From Deltaproteobacteria bacterium (GTDB lineage Bacteria; Desulfobacterota; Binatia; UBA12015), in NCBI GenBank assembly GCA_029262355.1, contig JAJCZO010000426.1:1-38010 (forward strand): 38,010 nucleotides of DNA, given 5' to 3'. Made by a program: the position numbers and the translations under genes. Below, in pieces: positions 8,781-17,372 of this stretch (its first letter is position 1; each line of letters opens with the position of its first letter). Under the pieces are notes generated by a model. It had not been told where the DNA came from. It did no database searches and saw only the letters and a list, made by a program, of their open reading frames with translations.

Positions 8781-10216
8781 TGGCAATCACCCCAAACGAA
8801 CTCCGAGACCTGGACGCCACGGCCCAAGCCGACCTCATTCGACGCGGCGAAGCGACTCCGCTCGAGCTGGTAGACGCGGCCATCGACCGCGTCGAGCGGC
8901 TCAACCCGAAGCTGAACGCGGTCGTCACCCCGCTGTTCGAGCAAGCGCGCGAGACAGCCAAGAGCGACTTGCCCCACGGGCCCCTCCGCGGGGTTCCGTA
9001 TCTGCTCAAGGACCTGATGGGCACGATGGCGGGCGTACGACAGACCAGCGGGTCAGCCTTCTTGAAGGACTACGTCCCTCGCGCAGACAGTGAGCTGGTC
9101 GCGCGGCTCAAGCGCGCCGGGCTGGTCATCATCGGAAAGACCAACACGCCGGAGTTCGGAATCCTGCCCACCACCGAGCCCGCGTTCTTCGGCCCCGCGC
9201 GCAACCCATGGAACACCGACCACAGCACGGGCGGCTCGAGCGGCGGCTCTGCCGCGGCCGTCGCCTCGGGCATGGTTCCCGCGGCGCACGCGAACGACGG
9301 CGGCGGATCGATTCGCATCCCCGCCTCCTGCTGCGGCCTATTCGGATTGAAGCCGACGCGCGGCCGCAATCCACTGGGCCCGGAGTTTGGCGACATGATG
9401 GGTGGCCTCGTGGCCGAGCACGCCGTCACCCGGACCGTGCGGGACAGCGCACTCCTCCTCGACGCAACATCGGGCCCGGATGTCGGCGATCCGTACTTCG
9501 CGCCGCCGCAGGCTCTTCCCTACGTCGAAGAAGTCCGCCGCGAACCCGGCAAGCTGCGCATCGGATTCACCACCGCCTCACCACTGGGATCAGGGATGTC
9601 GCCGGACTGCGCAGCGGCGGTCGAAGACGTCGCTCGACTTTGCGAGAGCCTCGGCCATCAGGTCGAAGAGCACACCCCAAAGATCGATGCGGAAAAGCTG
9701 CAGAGTTGTTTCATCAACGTCTTCGGCGCGGGAACCGCGATGCAGGTAGACGTTCTCGCGGCCGAGGTGGGCCGAGCACCTAGGACGGGAGAGATCGAGC
9801 CGCTCACCGAAGCGTTGGCGGCAGCCGGGCGGCAGGTCAGTGCTTCGGACTACTTGATCTCAATCATGGAGCTACAGCGGGTGAGTCGCGACATCGCACG
9901 CGACTTCCTCGAGTACGACGTCTGGCTCACCCCGACTCTGTGTGAACCACCGCTGGTCCTCGGCACCCTCGACTCGCCCCCCGACAATCCACTCGCCGGC
10001 ATCATCCGCGCCAGCCATTACGTGCCGTTCACGGCGCTGTGCAACTTTACGGGCCAGCCCGCGATGTCGGTGCCGCTGGTATGGAACGAGGCCGGACTTC
10101 CGATCGGAACCCAGTTCGTCGGCCGCTTCGGTGACGAAGCGACGCTGTTCCGCCTCGCAGCCCAGCTCGAGACGGCCCGCCCCTTCACGGCGCGGAAGCC
10201 TCCCGTAACCGCCTGA
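8780..10216 (+). CDS. Amidase signature enzyme, NylA-like
   Basis: Amide-bond hydrolase of 478 residues with the Ser-cisSer-Lys triad: K77 (YLLKDLMG), cis-S153 in [12 protein letters not shown], and nucleophile S177 in [11 protein letters not shown]. The [19 protein letters not shown] and [13 protein letters not shown] stretches resemble 6-aminohexanoate-cyclic-dimer hydrolase and related broad-range amidases more than GatA. No GatB/GatC lies nearby, so a role in tRNA amidation is unlikely. The physiological amide is unknown. It is last in the operon with a ROK kinase and DUF4345 and is followed by a hairpin shared with the convergent pspA-like gene. Confidence 0.9.
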   Translation: MAITPNELRDLDATAQADLIRRGEATPLELVDAAIDRVERLNPKLNAVVTPLFEQARETAKSDLPHGPLRGVPYLLKDLMGTMAGVRQTSGSAFLKDYVPRADSELVARLKRAGLVIIGKTNTPEFGILPTTEPAFFGPARNPWNTDHSTGGSSGGSAAAVASGMVPAAHANDGGGSIRIPASCCGLFGLKPTRGRNPLGPEFGDMMGGLVAEHAVTRTVRDSALLLDATSGPDVGDPYFAPPQALPYVEEVRREPGKLRIGFTTASPLGSGMSPDCAAAVEDVARLCESLGHQVEEHTPKIDAEKLQSCFINVFGAGTAMQVDVLAAEVGRAPRTGEIEPLTEALAAAGRQVSASDYLISIMELQRVSRDIARDFLEYDVWLTPTLCEPPLVLGTLDSPPDNPLAGIIRASHYVPFTALCNFTGQPAMSVPLVWNEAGLPIGTQFVGRFGDEATLFRLAAQLETARPFTARKPPVTA

Positions 10217-10246
10217 TCGGCCGCGGCCACTCTTTGCGTGCCCGCC

Positions 10247-10278
10247 GGGGCTGCGGCTCCGCGAGGAGAGGCAGCCCC
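10247..10278. terminator. Bidirectional hairpin between amidase and pspA-like gene
   Basis: GGGGCTGC (10247-10254) pairs exactly with GCAGCCCC (10271-10278) across a 16-base loop. It lies between two convergent genes. There is no U-tract on either side, so intrinsic termination is uncertain. Confidence 0.45.
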
Positions 10279-10303
10279 GAGAACTCGAGAAACGAGGGCC
10301 CCG

Positions 10304-11059
10304 TTACTGTGCGGGCGCGGACACCGGCGACGACGGCTTCGCCGTAGGCGCCGGCTCGGGCATGTCGACGCGCACGAGAGAGCGTTTCTTCACGCGCTTC
10401 AGCTCCTCCAGCTCAACCCGAGCAGCTGCATCGGATTCGGCCTCACGCACCTTCTCGATCCGCTGAGCCAACTCCGAGTCGGCGACCTCGCGACTCACCT
10501 CGACCTCGGCGGAAAGCCGGTCGATGTGGGCGCGCACCTCTTCGAGGGCCTGGATGTCGGCATCCGGCGTCAGGCCCTTGATGGTCTCCTGAAGTCGAAG
10601 GCGGGCCTTTGCGTTCGCCAGTCGGGCCATCGCATGCACTTTCTCTTCGCGAAGGCGGACGACATCCGTCTGGAACGCGATCAGGTTCTTCTTCGCCGTG
10701 GCAGCCTCTTTGTTGAGTTCCTTCAGCTCGTTCGTGACGCGCTCGGTCTCTGTCTTCAGCGCTTGACGCTGTGCGATCAAGGCCACCGCGACATCGTCTT
10801 CGTCGCGTTCGACGGCCACGTCGATCTGCCGGTTCAGCGAGCGCACCGCGTTCGACTTCAGCTCGACCTCCGTCGATAGCTTTCGGCGCATGTACAACAC
10901 CCCGGCCGCCGACTCGCGGAGCTTTCCGTACTGCTCGAGCCGTGCCTGAATGGCAGCCTCGAACACGGCGGCGGGATTGCGCCGCTCGCGACGCCCCATC
11001 CAGTGGGTGAGGGTGCCGTTGATGAGGTTGGACAGTCGCGAAAAGAACTTCATGGTCAT
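10304..11059 (-). CDS. PspA/IM30-family membrane-stress protein
   Basis: A 251-residue, almost wholly alpha-helical protein with the PspA/Vipp1 layout. An amphipathic N-terminus (MKFFSRLSNLINGTLTHWM) is followed by long charged coiled coils (for example LSTEVELKSNAVRSL) and a Pro/Ala-rich tail. Such proteins coat and stabilise the inner membrane under envelope stress. The first ATG overlaps the upstream response-regulator stop (ATGA). An AAAGGGG sits 7 bases before a second ATG at 11053, which may be the true start (249 residues). It is third in the operon histidine kinase - NtrC regulator - PspA, so it is the probable output of that two-component system. Confidence 0.87.
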   Translation of the reverse strand: MTMKFFSRLSNLINGTLTHWMGRRERRNPAAVFEAAIQARLEQYGKLRESAAGVLYMRRKLSTEVELKSNAVRSLNRQIDVAVERDEDDVAVALIAQRQALKTETERVTNELKELNKEAATAKKNLIAFQTDVVRLREEKVHAMARLANAKARLRLQETIKGLTPDADIQALEEVRAHIDRLSAEVEVSREVADSELAQRIEKVREAESDAAARVELEELKRVKKRSLVRVDMPEPAPTAKPSSPVSAPAQ

Positions 11060-12471
11060 ACCCCTTTCTGCTCGCCGTTCATCGCCTGATCGGCGGTGAT
11101 CCCGAGCTCACGCATCTTCTGTTGAAAGCTCTGCCGGTACATGCCCACTGCCTCTGCAGCCCGGGTGATGTTGCCGCCGCTGCGACGAAGCGCGCCTTCG
11201 AGGAAACTGCGCTCGAAGTGCTCCACCGTGCGCTCTTTCGCCTCTCGGAAGGTCGAAGGTTGGTCGCCCACGACGATCGTGCCCAACTCCACGCCATCGC
11301 CTGCGGACCCAGAGCCGAGGAGATCACTGCTCGTGATCTCGTCTCCGCCCGAGAGAAGAAGCGCCTGCTCGACGGCGGACTTGAGTTCGCGCACGTTGCC
11401 GGGCCAGCTATGAGCCATCGCCGCCCTCAGAGCGTCGCCCGTAAGCGGCTTCGGATCTCGACCAAAGCGCTCCGCTGCACTCTTCAAGAAGCAGTCGATG
11501 AGGAGCGGGATGTCCTCGCGGCGTTCCACGAGCGCGGGCAGGACAACCTCGACGACCTTCAGGCGATAGTAGAGGTCCTCGCGGAACGTTCCCGCCTTCA
11601 CGCCAGCCTCGAGATCCTGGTTCGTTGCGGCAATCAGACGCACGTCGACCTGAATCGACTGGTTGCCGCCCACGCGCTCGAATTCTCTTTCCTGAATCGC
11701 GCGCAGTAACTTCGCTTGCGTCTCCAGCGGCATGTCGCCGACCTCGTCGAGGAAGAGAGTGCCTCCGTTGGCGGCCTCGAACTTGCCCTCGCGTCGTGCA
11801 ACCGCGCCCGTGAAGGCACCCTTCTCGTGGCCGAAGAGCTCACTCTCGACCAACTCCTGCGAGAGCGCCGCGCAGTTCATCTTCACCATCGCGCGCCTGC
11901 GACGCGGCGACCGGTAGTGCACGGCGTTCGCCACGAGCTCCTTTCCGGTGCCACTCGGACCGCGGACCAACACGGTAACGTCGGCGTCCGCAACCTTCTC
12001 GATCATCGAGAAGATCCGTTGCATCGGCCGGCTGTTGCCCACGATCTGCTCGAAACCGTAGGCCTCTTGGACCTGCTGGAGAAGTCGCTGATGATCGCGC
12101 CGGAGCAGCGCGGTCTCCATCACCTTGCGAACGACGACACGAATCTCGTCGTTGTCGAACGGCTTGGGAATATAGTCGGAAGCGCCGAGCTTCATCGCCT
12201 CCACGGCGATCTTCTCCGAGCCGTACGCGGTGATCATGACGACCGCGACATCGGGATCGACTTCTCGCGCGTACGCGAGCACATCCATACCACTCACCCC
12301 GCCGAGGCTCAGATCTGTAACGATGAGATGGAAGGCACCCGGCTCGATCTTCTCGATCGCTTCTTCGCCGCTATACGCGACCTCGACCTGATACCCCTCC
12401 TTCTTGAGAAGCCCCTTCAGTGCGAGAACGAGAGCCTTCTCGTCGTCGACGACCAGAACACGTCCGATCAT
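11056..12471 (-). CDS. NtrC-family sigma-54-dependent response regulator
   Basis: 471-residue transcription activator: receiver domain with phospho-acceptor D53 (IVTDLSLGG), T81 and K103; AAA+ domain with Walker A GPSGTGKE (171-178), the sigma-54-contacting GAFTGA loop (218-223) and Walker B TLFLDEVGD (238-246); and a C-terminal Fis-type helix-turn-helix (GNITRAAEAVGMYRQSFQQK). ATG 12471 was chosen because AGGTGA lies 5 bases upstream; a GTG at 12480, directly after the kinase stop, is the alternative. Kinase, regulator and pspA overlap or abut, so they form one transcript. A sigma-54 promoter precedes the operon, so autoactivation is likely. Confidence 0.95.
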   Translation of the reverse strand: MIGRVLVVDDEKALVLALKGLLKKEGYQVEVAYSGEEAIEKIEPGAFHLIVTDLSLGGVSGMDVLAYAREVDPDVAVVMITAYGSEKIAVEAMKLGASDYIPKPFDNDEIRVVVRKVMETALLRRDHQRLLQQVQEAYGFEQIVGNSRPMQRIFSMIEKVADADVTVLVRGPSGTGKELVANAVHYRSPRRRRAMVKMNCAALSQELVESELFGHEKGAFTGAVARREGKFEAANGGTLFLDEVGDMPLETQAKLLRAIQEREFERVGGNQSIQVDVRLIAATNQDLEAGVKAGTFREDLYYRLKVVEVVLPALVERREDIPLLIDCFLKSAAERFGRDPKPLTGDALRAAMAHSWPGNVRELKSAVEQALLLSGGDEITSSDLLGSGSAGDGVELGTIVVGDQPSTFREAKERTVEHFERSFLEGALRRSGGNITRAAEAVGMYRQSFQQKMRELGITADQAMNGEQKGV

Positions 12472-12480
12472 GGGAGTCAC

Positions 12481-13821
12481 CTAGTCCGGAAGGGGGAGCG
12501 TGACGACGAACTCCGTGCCACGGCTCTCCTCGCTGACGACGTCGATCTTGCCTTCGTGGGCCTCGACGATCTTCTTGGAGATCGCCATCCCAAGGCCCGT
12601 CCCGGCCTCCTTCGTCGTGAAGAAGGGGTTGAAGATGCGATCGATCTTCTCCGGCGGAATTCCGTCGCCGTTGTCGCGCAAGCGAACCCTCACACGCTTG
12701 GGAATTCCGTTCTCGATGTGCAGATCAATGCGCTTCTCTTCCTTGTCCTCGGGAAAGGCGTCGATCGCGTTGTCGATGATGTTGGTGAACACCTGGCGGA
12801 GCTTCTCCCCGTCTGCGATCAGCGTGGGCCCGCCGATGTAGTTGCGCGCGACGGCCACGTTTGCCGCGTCGAGTTTGGCGCGCATCTCACCCAGCGACGC
12901 ATCGACCACCCCCGCCAGGTTCACTTGCGCGAACTCGATGTCCTCTTCTTTCGCGTACTTCAGGAGGTGAGAGATGCTACGCTCGACCCGGTCGAGCTCA
13001 TCGAGCGCGACTCCCGCGTACTCGACGTTCTCGATCGAGCGCGGGTCTTCGCCCATCTGTTGGACCAGGCTCTTCGCCGCCGCGATAGGATTTCGGATCT
13101 CGTGTGCGATCGAGGCGGAGAGCTCATCGATACTCGCCTGCTTGTCGGTGCGAGCCTCCATCGTCTCGCGCCGCACTTCACGTTCGACGGCTGGGTAGAA
13201 ATAGCGGTCCTTGAGCGTTCGCCCGCCGAACACCGCCATGTAGTGCGAGAAGATGCCGATGCCCCAGCCCAGAGCCGGCCAGAGGAACCACGGATAGCGC
13301 GTCGTGAAGATGTTGATGAGCGCGAGCATCGCGATCACGCTCAGGTAGCTCGTGAGGTGGCTATAGAAGCCGAGCTCGGCGTTCGCGCGCTTCTTGGCGC
13401 GTTTGAGGATGCCTTGCTCAGACGTGTCGGCGAGATCCTCGGAGAACTCCGCGTCGACATCGCCGTCGACGTGGACCTCACCGCCCGCGCGCTGCCTCTT
13501 CCTGGCGCGCTTCTGCTCACGCTTGGAGTGCCGAGCCAGGTAGCGCTCGCGGCGCTCTTCTTGGCGGCGGAACTTCTCCGCCCAATGCCGCTCCCATTCT
13601 TCGTTCCAGCTCGCTTCACGCGAGTCGCTGCCCGCGTCGGCGACCGACGACCGGGGTCGCGATCCGCCGCCCGAGACCGACCGCCGGCGCTGCCGTCGGC
13701 GACTCGCGCCGCGCGACTCGTAGTCGTCGTCGAGCTCGTAGCGTCTCCGGTAGTGCCGGGTCTGGCGATTGAAGTGTTTGAAGAGCATCAAAGCGAGGAC
13801 GAAGCCGAGTATGGCTGCCAT
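12481..13821 (-). CDS. 2TM-domain sensor histidine kinase
   Basis: 446-residue kinase that should phosphorylate the adjacent NtrC-type regulator. Order: a short hydrophobic N-terminal helix (2-15); an unusually long Arg/Glu-rich charged linker (20-145); a 2TM domain (150-200) with GFYSHLTSYL and WPALGWGIGIFSHY; the dimerisation/phospho-acceptor helix with H240 in SIAHEIRNPIAAA; and the ATPase with N351 (NIIDNAIDA), DNGDGIP (383-389) and GTGLGMAISKKIV. The ATG at 13821 is preceded by AAAGGAC and starts the first helix; longer upstream frames would remove the promoter. It has no periplasmic sensor domain, so it probably senses the membrane itself, which fits a PspA output. Confidence 0.93.
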   Translation of the reverse strand: MAAILGFVLALMLFKHFNRQTRHYRRRYELDDDYESRGASRRRQRRRSVSGGGSRPRSSVADAGSDSREASWNEEWERHWAEKFRRQEERRERYLARHSKREQKRARKRQRAGGEVHVDGDVDAEFSEDLADTSEQGILKRAKKRANAELGFYSHLTSYLSVIAMLALINIFTTRYPWFLWPALGWGIGIFSHYMAVFGGRTLKDRYFYPAVEREVRRETMEARTDKQASIDELSASIAHEIRNPIAAAKSLVQQMGEDPRSIENVEYAGVALDELDRVERSISHLLKYAKEEDIEFAQVNLAGVVDASLGEMRAKLDAANVAVARNYIGGPTLIADGEKLRQVFTNIIDNAIDAFPEDKEEKRIDLHIENGIPKRVRVRLRDNGDGIPPEKIDRIFNPFFTTKEAGTGLGMAISKKIVEAHEGKIDVVSEESRGTEFVVTLPLPD

Positions 13822-13873
13822 CTGTCCTTTCCCTCCCGCCGTTGTCGTGGAGCGGGTCCAGGGATATGTCTCC

Positions 13874-13888
13874 GCAACCCCCATGCCA
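13874..13888 (-). promoter_or_regulatory. Sigma-54 (-24/-12) promoter of the kinase/NtrC/pspA operon
   Basis: On the minus strand the sequence reads TGGCAT-GGGGG-TTGC, matching the consensus TGGCAY-N5-TTGC with exact spacing. TGGCAT occupies 13888-13883 and TTGC 13877-13874. The inferred transcription start is near 13862, 41 bases before the kinase ATG. The downstream genes include a GAFTGA-type activator, so positive autoregulation is likely. Confidence 0.8.
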
Positions 13889-13948
13889 GCACCAAAACCA
13901 CGGAAAATCGCCAAAAGTGGCCCTCTCAGGGGCCCTGCCGCAACCAAC

Positions 13949-13994
13949 CGACTGCGGCTGCAGGATCAATACTGCAGTAAATCGACTGCGGCTG
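13949..13994. promoter_or_regulatory. Candidate activator-binding repeats upstream of the sigma-54 promoter
   Basis: The 12-base direct repeat CGACTGCGGCTG occurs at 13949-13960 and 13983-13994. Between them CTGCAG occurs twice (13958-13963 and 13972-13977), the second inside the perfect palindrome TACTGCAGTA (13970-13979). Measured from the inferred start at 13862 this block spans about -87 to -132, the usual place for NtrC-type upstream activating sites. The cognate factor is inferred to be the response regulator in the operon. The block also lies just upstream of the divergent ridA-like gene. Confidence 0.55.
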
Positions 13995-14018
13995 GAATGG
14001 GTGAATCGAGGGTCTGAG

Positions 14019-14414
14019 ATGAGCTCGGAGAAGCGAATGAATGTGTCCACCGGCACAGTCTGGGAGCCGGTCGTCGGGTACTCCCGCGCGGTCCGCGTGG
14101 GAAATCAGATCGCGGTCGCGGGCACGACCGCGACCGCGGGCGACGGCTCGATCGTGGGCATCGGCGACGCCGCAGAGCAGACGCGTCAGATCCTTCGCAA
14201 CATCGAGAACGCGCTCGAGTGCTCCGGCGCAGGGCTCGCCGATGTCGTGCGAACGCGGATCTACGTCGTCGACATCGGCCAGTGGAAAGCCATCGGCCGG
14301 GTGCACGGCGAAGTCTTCGCGGACATCCGACCGGCGGCGACCATGGTCGAGGTCCGTCGCCTCATCTCGGACGAAATTCTCGTCGAGATCGAGGCGGACG
14401 CGATCCTTGCTTGA
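14019..14414 (+). CDS. RidA/YjgF-YER057c-UK114 family protein
   Basis: 131-residue member of the RidA superfamily, trimeric enimine/imine deaminases that clear reactive 2-aminoacrylate-like intermediates, or relatives of unknown substrate. The N-terminal STGTVWEPVVGYSRAV, the central QTRQILRNIENALECSGAG, VVRTRIYVVDI and the C-terminal PAATMVEVRRL..DEILVEIEADA follow the family fold. The arginine in the PAATMVEVRRL region is kept. Start 14019 has GAGGG upstream; ATG 14037 with GGAG is an alternative. It is divergent from the psp-type operon and ends 15 bp from the convergent TM2 gene. Confidence 0.88.
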   Translation: MSSEKRMNVSTGTVWEPVVGYSRAVRVGNQIAVAGTTATAGDGSIVGIGDAAEQTRQILRNIENALECSGAGLADVVRTRIYVVDIGQWKAIGRVHGEVFADIRPAATMVEVRRLISDEILVEIEADAILA

Positions 14415-14429
14415 CGCACCTCGCTCCCT

Positions 14430-14831
14430 CTAAAGCCGCACGTACTCGGCGTTCTCCAGCGTGATCTGGTCGTTCAAGGTCCAGTAATCGTAGACCCACC
14501 CGATCAGGAAGAGACCACCCGTCAGAAGATAAAGGATGCCGGTAAACCACTTCCCCATGTACATCCGGTGGACGCCGAAGAGTCCCAGGAACGTCAGTAG
14601 GATCCAGGCCATGTTGTAGTCGACCGGGCCTTCGTCGAACCTCAGGTCCGCCTCGGCCTGCATCCCGGGAATCAGGAACAGATCGATCAGCCAGCCGACC
14701 CCCAGAAGCCCGAACGTGAAGAACCAGATGGTCCCCGAGATCGGCTTGCCGAAGTAGAACCGATGGGCGCCCGTGAACCCAAAGATCCACAAAACGTAGC
14801 CAATCGACTTCAAATGCGTATGCTCTTGCAT
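14430..14831 (-). CDS. Membrane protein with two TM2 modules
   Basis: 133-residue integral membrane protein. Two tandem TM2 modules are visible: GFTGAHRFYFGKPISGTIWF with GVGWLIDLFLIPGM, and GLFGVHRMYMGKWFTG with LFLIGWVYDYWTLN. TM2 proteins occur widely and their function is mostly unknown. The ATG at 14831 has an excellent GGAGG five bases upstream, which rules out the longer upstream frame. It stands alone on the minus strand, with about 200 bp upstream holding no convincing gene. Confidence 0.88.
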   Translation of the reverse strand: MQEHTHLKSIGYVLWIFGFTGAHRFYFGKPISGTIWFFTFGLLGVGWLIDLFLIPGMQAEADLRFDEGPVDYNMAWILLTFLGLFGVHRMYMGKWFTGILYLLTGGLFLIGWVYDYWTLNDQITLENAEYVRL

Positions 14832-15035
14832 CACGGCCTCCTCAGGGGGACGTTCGTTGCAACTTCCAATCTGTTGCTTCTCGACTAGAGTGCAAGCGCA
14901 GCAACTTCGATGCCGAAGGACGAAGGGCATCCCTCCAATGACGGTCGCGGGGCAATGAGCCGCCCGGCGGACACGGCGGAGGCTCCCCAGCTCGGCGAGC
15001 TATCGATCGCGTAGGCCCCGCCAGGCAGAGCAAGC

Positions 15036-15578
15036 CTACCCGTGCCCGCGGCGCCAATCCGCGCCGGCGATGCGGTACAGGACGTGAGGCTCGAGCTCGT
15101 GGCCTTTCGGGACACTGGGGTGATCGAATTCTCGACGCTCGATCATCCCGATCCGTTCCATCACTCTGCGCGAGCGAACGTTGTTCACGGCCGTGAACGA
15201 GACGATCTCGTCGTACCCGAGGAGGTCGAAGGCGTACGCGAGCGAGGCCGTCGCGGCCTCACTCGCATAGCCAAAGCCCCAGTACGGGCGCGCGAGCCGC
15301 CAACCAACTTCGAGGCAGGGCATGAAGTCGGCCTCGAACGACGGCACCTGCAAGCCCACAAACCCGATGAAGTCGACCACGCCGGGAACGTCGGCGGCCC
15401 AAAGCCCGACCTCGGTCGTCTCCCGACGAATCCGCGCCGCGAAACGATCGCTCTTGGCACGGGACTGAGGTCCACCTAGCCAGCGCATCACCTCGGGGTC
15501 CGCGTTGAGCGCCGCGAAAGGCTCGAGGTCGGAATCGCGCCACGCACGCAGAACGACTCGCCCTGCGTCGGGAGTCAC
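15036..15578 (-). CDS. GNAT-family N-acetyltransferase (RimJ/RimL-like)
   Basis: 180-residue acetyl-CoA-dependent transferase resembling the RimJ/RimL group. It starts RVVLRAWRDSDLEPFAALNADPEVMRW, continues with GFVGLQV and the LEVGWRLARPYWGFGYASEA acetyl-CoA segment, then VSFTAVNNVRSRRVMERIGM. The substrate (protein N-terminus, amino acid or small amine) is unknown. The GTG start at 15578 lies 5 bp after the aquaporin stop and begins the conserved region; the earlier frame would lie inside the aquaporin gene. Co-transcription with aqpZ is likely. Confidence 0.87.
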   Translation of the reverse strand: MTPDAGRVVLRAWRDSDLEPFAALNADPEVMRWLGGPQSRAKSDRFAARIRRETTEVGLWAADVPGVVDFIGFVGLQVPSFEADFMPCLEVGWRLARPYWGFGYASEAATASLAYAFDLLGYDEIVSFTAVNNVRSRRVMERIGMIERREFDHPSVPKGHELEPHVLYRIAGADWRRGHG

Positions 15579-15583
15579 CGCGA

Positions 15584-16282
15584 CTACTTCCCGTCCCCGG
15601 CGAGCGCGCGATACCCGAAGCCAGCGATCAACGCGCCTCCGATCGGCGCGACCCAGAAAAGCCAGAGTTGCGCGAGCGCCCAGCCCCCGACGAAGAGCGC
15701 CGGGCCGGTACTGCGGGCGGGGTTCACCGACAAGTTCGTCACCGGGATGCCGATCAGGTGGATCAAGGTCAGAGCGAGGCCAATCGCGATGCCCGCGAAG
15801 CCTGCCGGGGCCCGTCCGTCGGTCGCACCGAGAATGATGAAGAGGAACATCGCGGTCAGCACGACTTCCGCGACCAGACAGGCCGTGAACCCGTAGCCGC
15901 CGGGCGACTTCGGCCCGTAGCCGTTCGCGGCAAACCCATCCTCGAGCGTGAACTCCGCTTGACCACTCGCGATCAGGTACAGCGTTCCCGCGCCGATGGT
16001 GGCCCCGACGACCTGCGCGATGATGTACGGCGCGAGCTCGCCCGCTTCGAAGCGCCCGCCAGCCCATAGGCCCACCGACACCGCTGGGTTCAGATGACAC
16101 CCAGAGATGTGACCGATGGAATACACCATCGTCAGGACGGTCAAGCCAAAGGCAAACGAGACGCCAAGGAGCCCGATCCCCACTTCAGGGAACGCCGCCG
16201 CGAGCACGGCGCTTCCACACCCGCCCAGAACCAACCAAAACGTGCCCACCACTTCGGCGGCCGCTTTTCGTCCGATGTCCAT
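15584..16282 (-). CDS. aqpZ: Aquaporin Z-type water channel
   Basis: 232-residue six-helix channel very like E. coli AqpZ over most of its length. Both NPA half-helix motifs are present (HLNPAVSVG, 65-67; VNPARST, 187-189). Selectivity-filter positions are F45, H175 and R190, but the fourth, Thr183 in E. coli, is L184 here ([11 protein letters not shown]). This could change pore polarity. The ATG at 16282 was preferred over 16291 because AGAGG lies 9 bases before it. It is divergent from a K+ channel with 143 bp between starts, suggesting a shared osmotic role, and is followed by a GNAT gene. Confidence 0.95.
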   Translation of the reverse strand: MDIGRKAAAEVVGTFWLVLGGCGSAVLAAAFPEVGIGLLGVSFAFGLTVLTMVYSIGHISGCHLNPAVSVGLWAGGRFEAGELAPYIIAQVVGATIGAGTLYLIASGQAEFTLEDGFAANGYGPKSPGGYGFTACLVAEVVLTAMFLFIILGATDGRAPAGFAGIAIGLALTLIHLIGIPVTNLSVNPARSTGPALFVGGWALAQLWLFWVAPIGGALIAGFGYRALAGDGK

Positions 16283-16425
16283 TCGGTCCATCCTCTCGCT
16301 CGAGCCCAAGGCGATCCTGCCCGGGTCGTTCGAGACAACGCTTGCCATGGGGGGGCCACGCGGATCAACCGCAGCGGACCTCCGGGCCGTTTCGAGCCCC
16401 AGGGTCGACGTGTACGGTTCAGCCC

Positions 16426-17250
16426 ATGAGGGAACTGCGAAAGCGGGTCTACATGGCCTTGGACTTCGAGGAGGACGAGCAAGGGCTCGACAAGTTCGTC
16501 GGCTTCTCGATTCTCGTACTGATCACGCTGAACGTGGTTGCGGTGATCGTCGAGAGCATCCCCGGCATCCACCGCGACTACAAGACGGCCTTCAACGCAT
16601 TCGAACTCTTCTCGGTTGCCGTCTTCACGTGCGAGTACGTGCTCCGCATCTGGTCGTGCGTCGAGGAGGAGCAATTCTCGTCCCGCCCGGTACGGGGGCG
16701 GCTGCAATACATCTTCAGTCCGCTCGGCCTGATCGACCTCGCCGCGATTGCCCCGTTCTACCTCGCGGGCGGGCTCAACCCTACACTCGGACTGCAGAAC
16801 TCGATGCGCTCGGCTCGCGTGTTCCGCCTGTTCTCGCTTCTGCGCATCCTGAAGATCGGCCGCTACTCGGGCGCGGTGAGCACCCTGGGGCGAGTCCTGC
16901 GTGACAAGCGCGAGGAGCTCGTGATCTCTGCGGCGCTCGGAGGCATGCTCCTGCTGAGCGCCTCGGCGATCATGTACGTCCTCGAGCGCGACCAGAATCC
17001 CGAAGATTTCTCGAGCATTCCCGCGGCGATGTGGTGGGGGATCACGACTCTTACGACCGTTGGCTACGGCGACGCGACGCCAGTCACCGTCATGGGCAAG
17101 CTGGTGGCCGGATTCATCCAGATTCTGGGGCTCGTGATGTTCGCACTACCGGCCGGCGTGCTCGCCGGCGGCTTCGTCGACGAGCTCAAACGACAGCGCA
17201 CCGAACAGACGATGTGTCCCCACTGTGGAGGCAGTCTCCACCTGGATTAG
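16426..17250 (+). CDS. Voltage-gated potassium channel (Kv-like, six helices)
   Basis: 274-residue channel subunit. S1-S3 lie between about 24 and 116. The S4 sensor (128-146) carries charges at three-residue spacing: R128, R131, R134, R140, K143, R146. The pore helix and selectivity filter [10 protein letters not shown] (207-216) are canonical for K+, and S6 ends in [14 protein letters not shown]. An unusual C-terminal tail [12 protein letters not shown] has a CxxC that could bind metal or sense redox. ATG 16426 begins a cytoplasmic N-terminus. It is divergent from aqpZ and followed by a short hairpin. Confidence 0.93.
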   Translation: MRELRKRVYMALDFEEDEQGLDKFVGFSILVLITLNVVAVIVESIPGIHRDYKTAFNAFELFSVAVFTCEYVLRIWSCVEEEQFSSRPVRGRLQYIFSPLGLIDLAAIAPFYLAGGLNPTLGLQNSMRSARVFRLFSLLRILKIGRYSGAVSTLGRVLRDKREELVISAALGGMLLLSASAIMYVLERDQNPEDFSSIPAAMWWGITTLTTVGYGDATPVTVMGKLVAGFIQILGLVMFALPAGVLAGGFVDELKRQRTEQTMCPHCGGSLHLD

Positions 17251-17253
17251 GAT

Positions 17254-17278
17254 CTCCGCCGATCCACCGTGAGCGGAG
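17254..17278 (+). terminator. Possible terminator hairpin after the K+ channel
   Basis: CTCCGC (17254-17259) pairs with GCGGAG (17273-17278) with a 13-base loop, 4 bases after the channel stop. It has no U-tract. Confidence 0.35.
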
Positions 17279-17372
17279 TTGCGAACGATCGATCGGAGGC
17301 TAGAGTTCCCCCGAACCGATGCCCGTGAGCGGCACCGGCCGTTTTCCTGTCATCGATCAGAAGGGAGTTCAG

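Noticed and set aside
11716-13980. 754-codon open frame on the plus strand
   Set aside because: It lies wholly opposite the NtrC regulator and histidine kinase, whose motifs are complete; such antisense frames are common in GC-rich DNA.
14910-15014. 34-codon plus-strand frame in the gap between TM2 and GNAT genes
   Set aside because: No ribosome site, no hydrophobic or known motif, and no promoter that I can support.
15579-16100. N-terminal extension of the GNAT gene
   Set aside because: It overlaps the aquaporin gene in another frame; aquaporin is complete.
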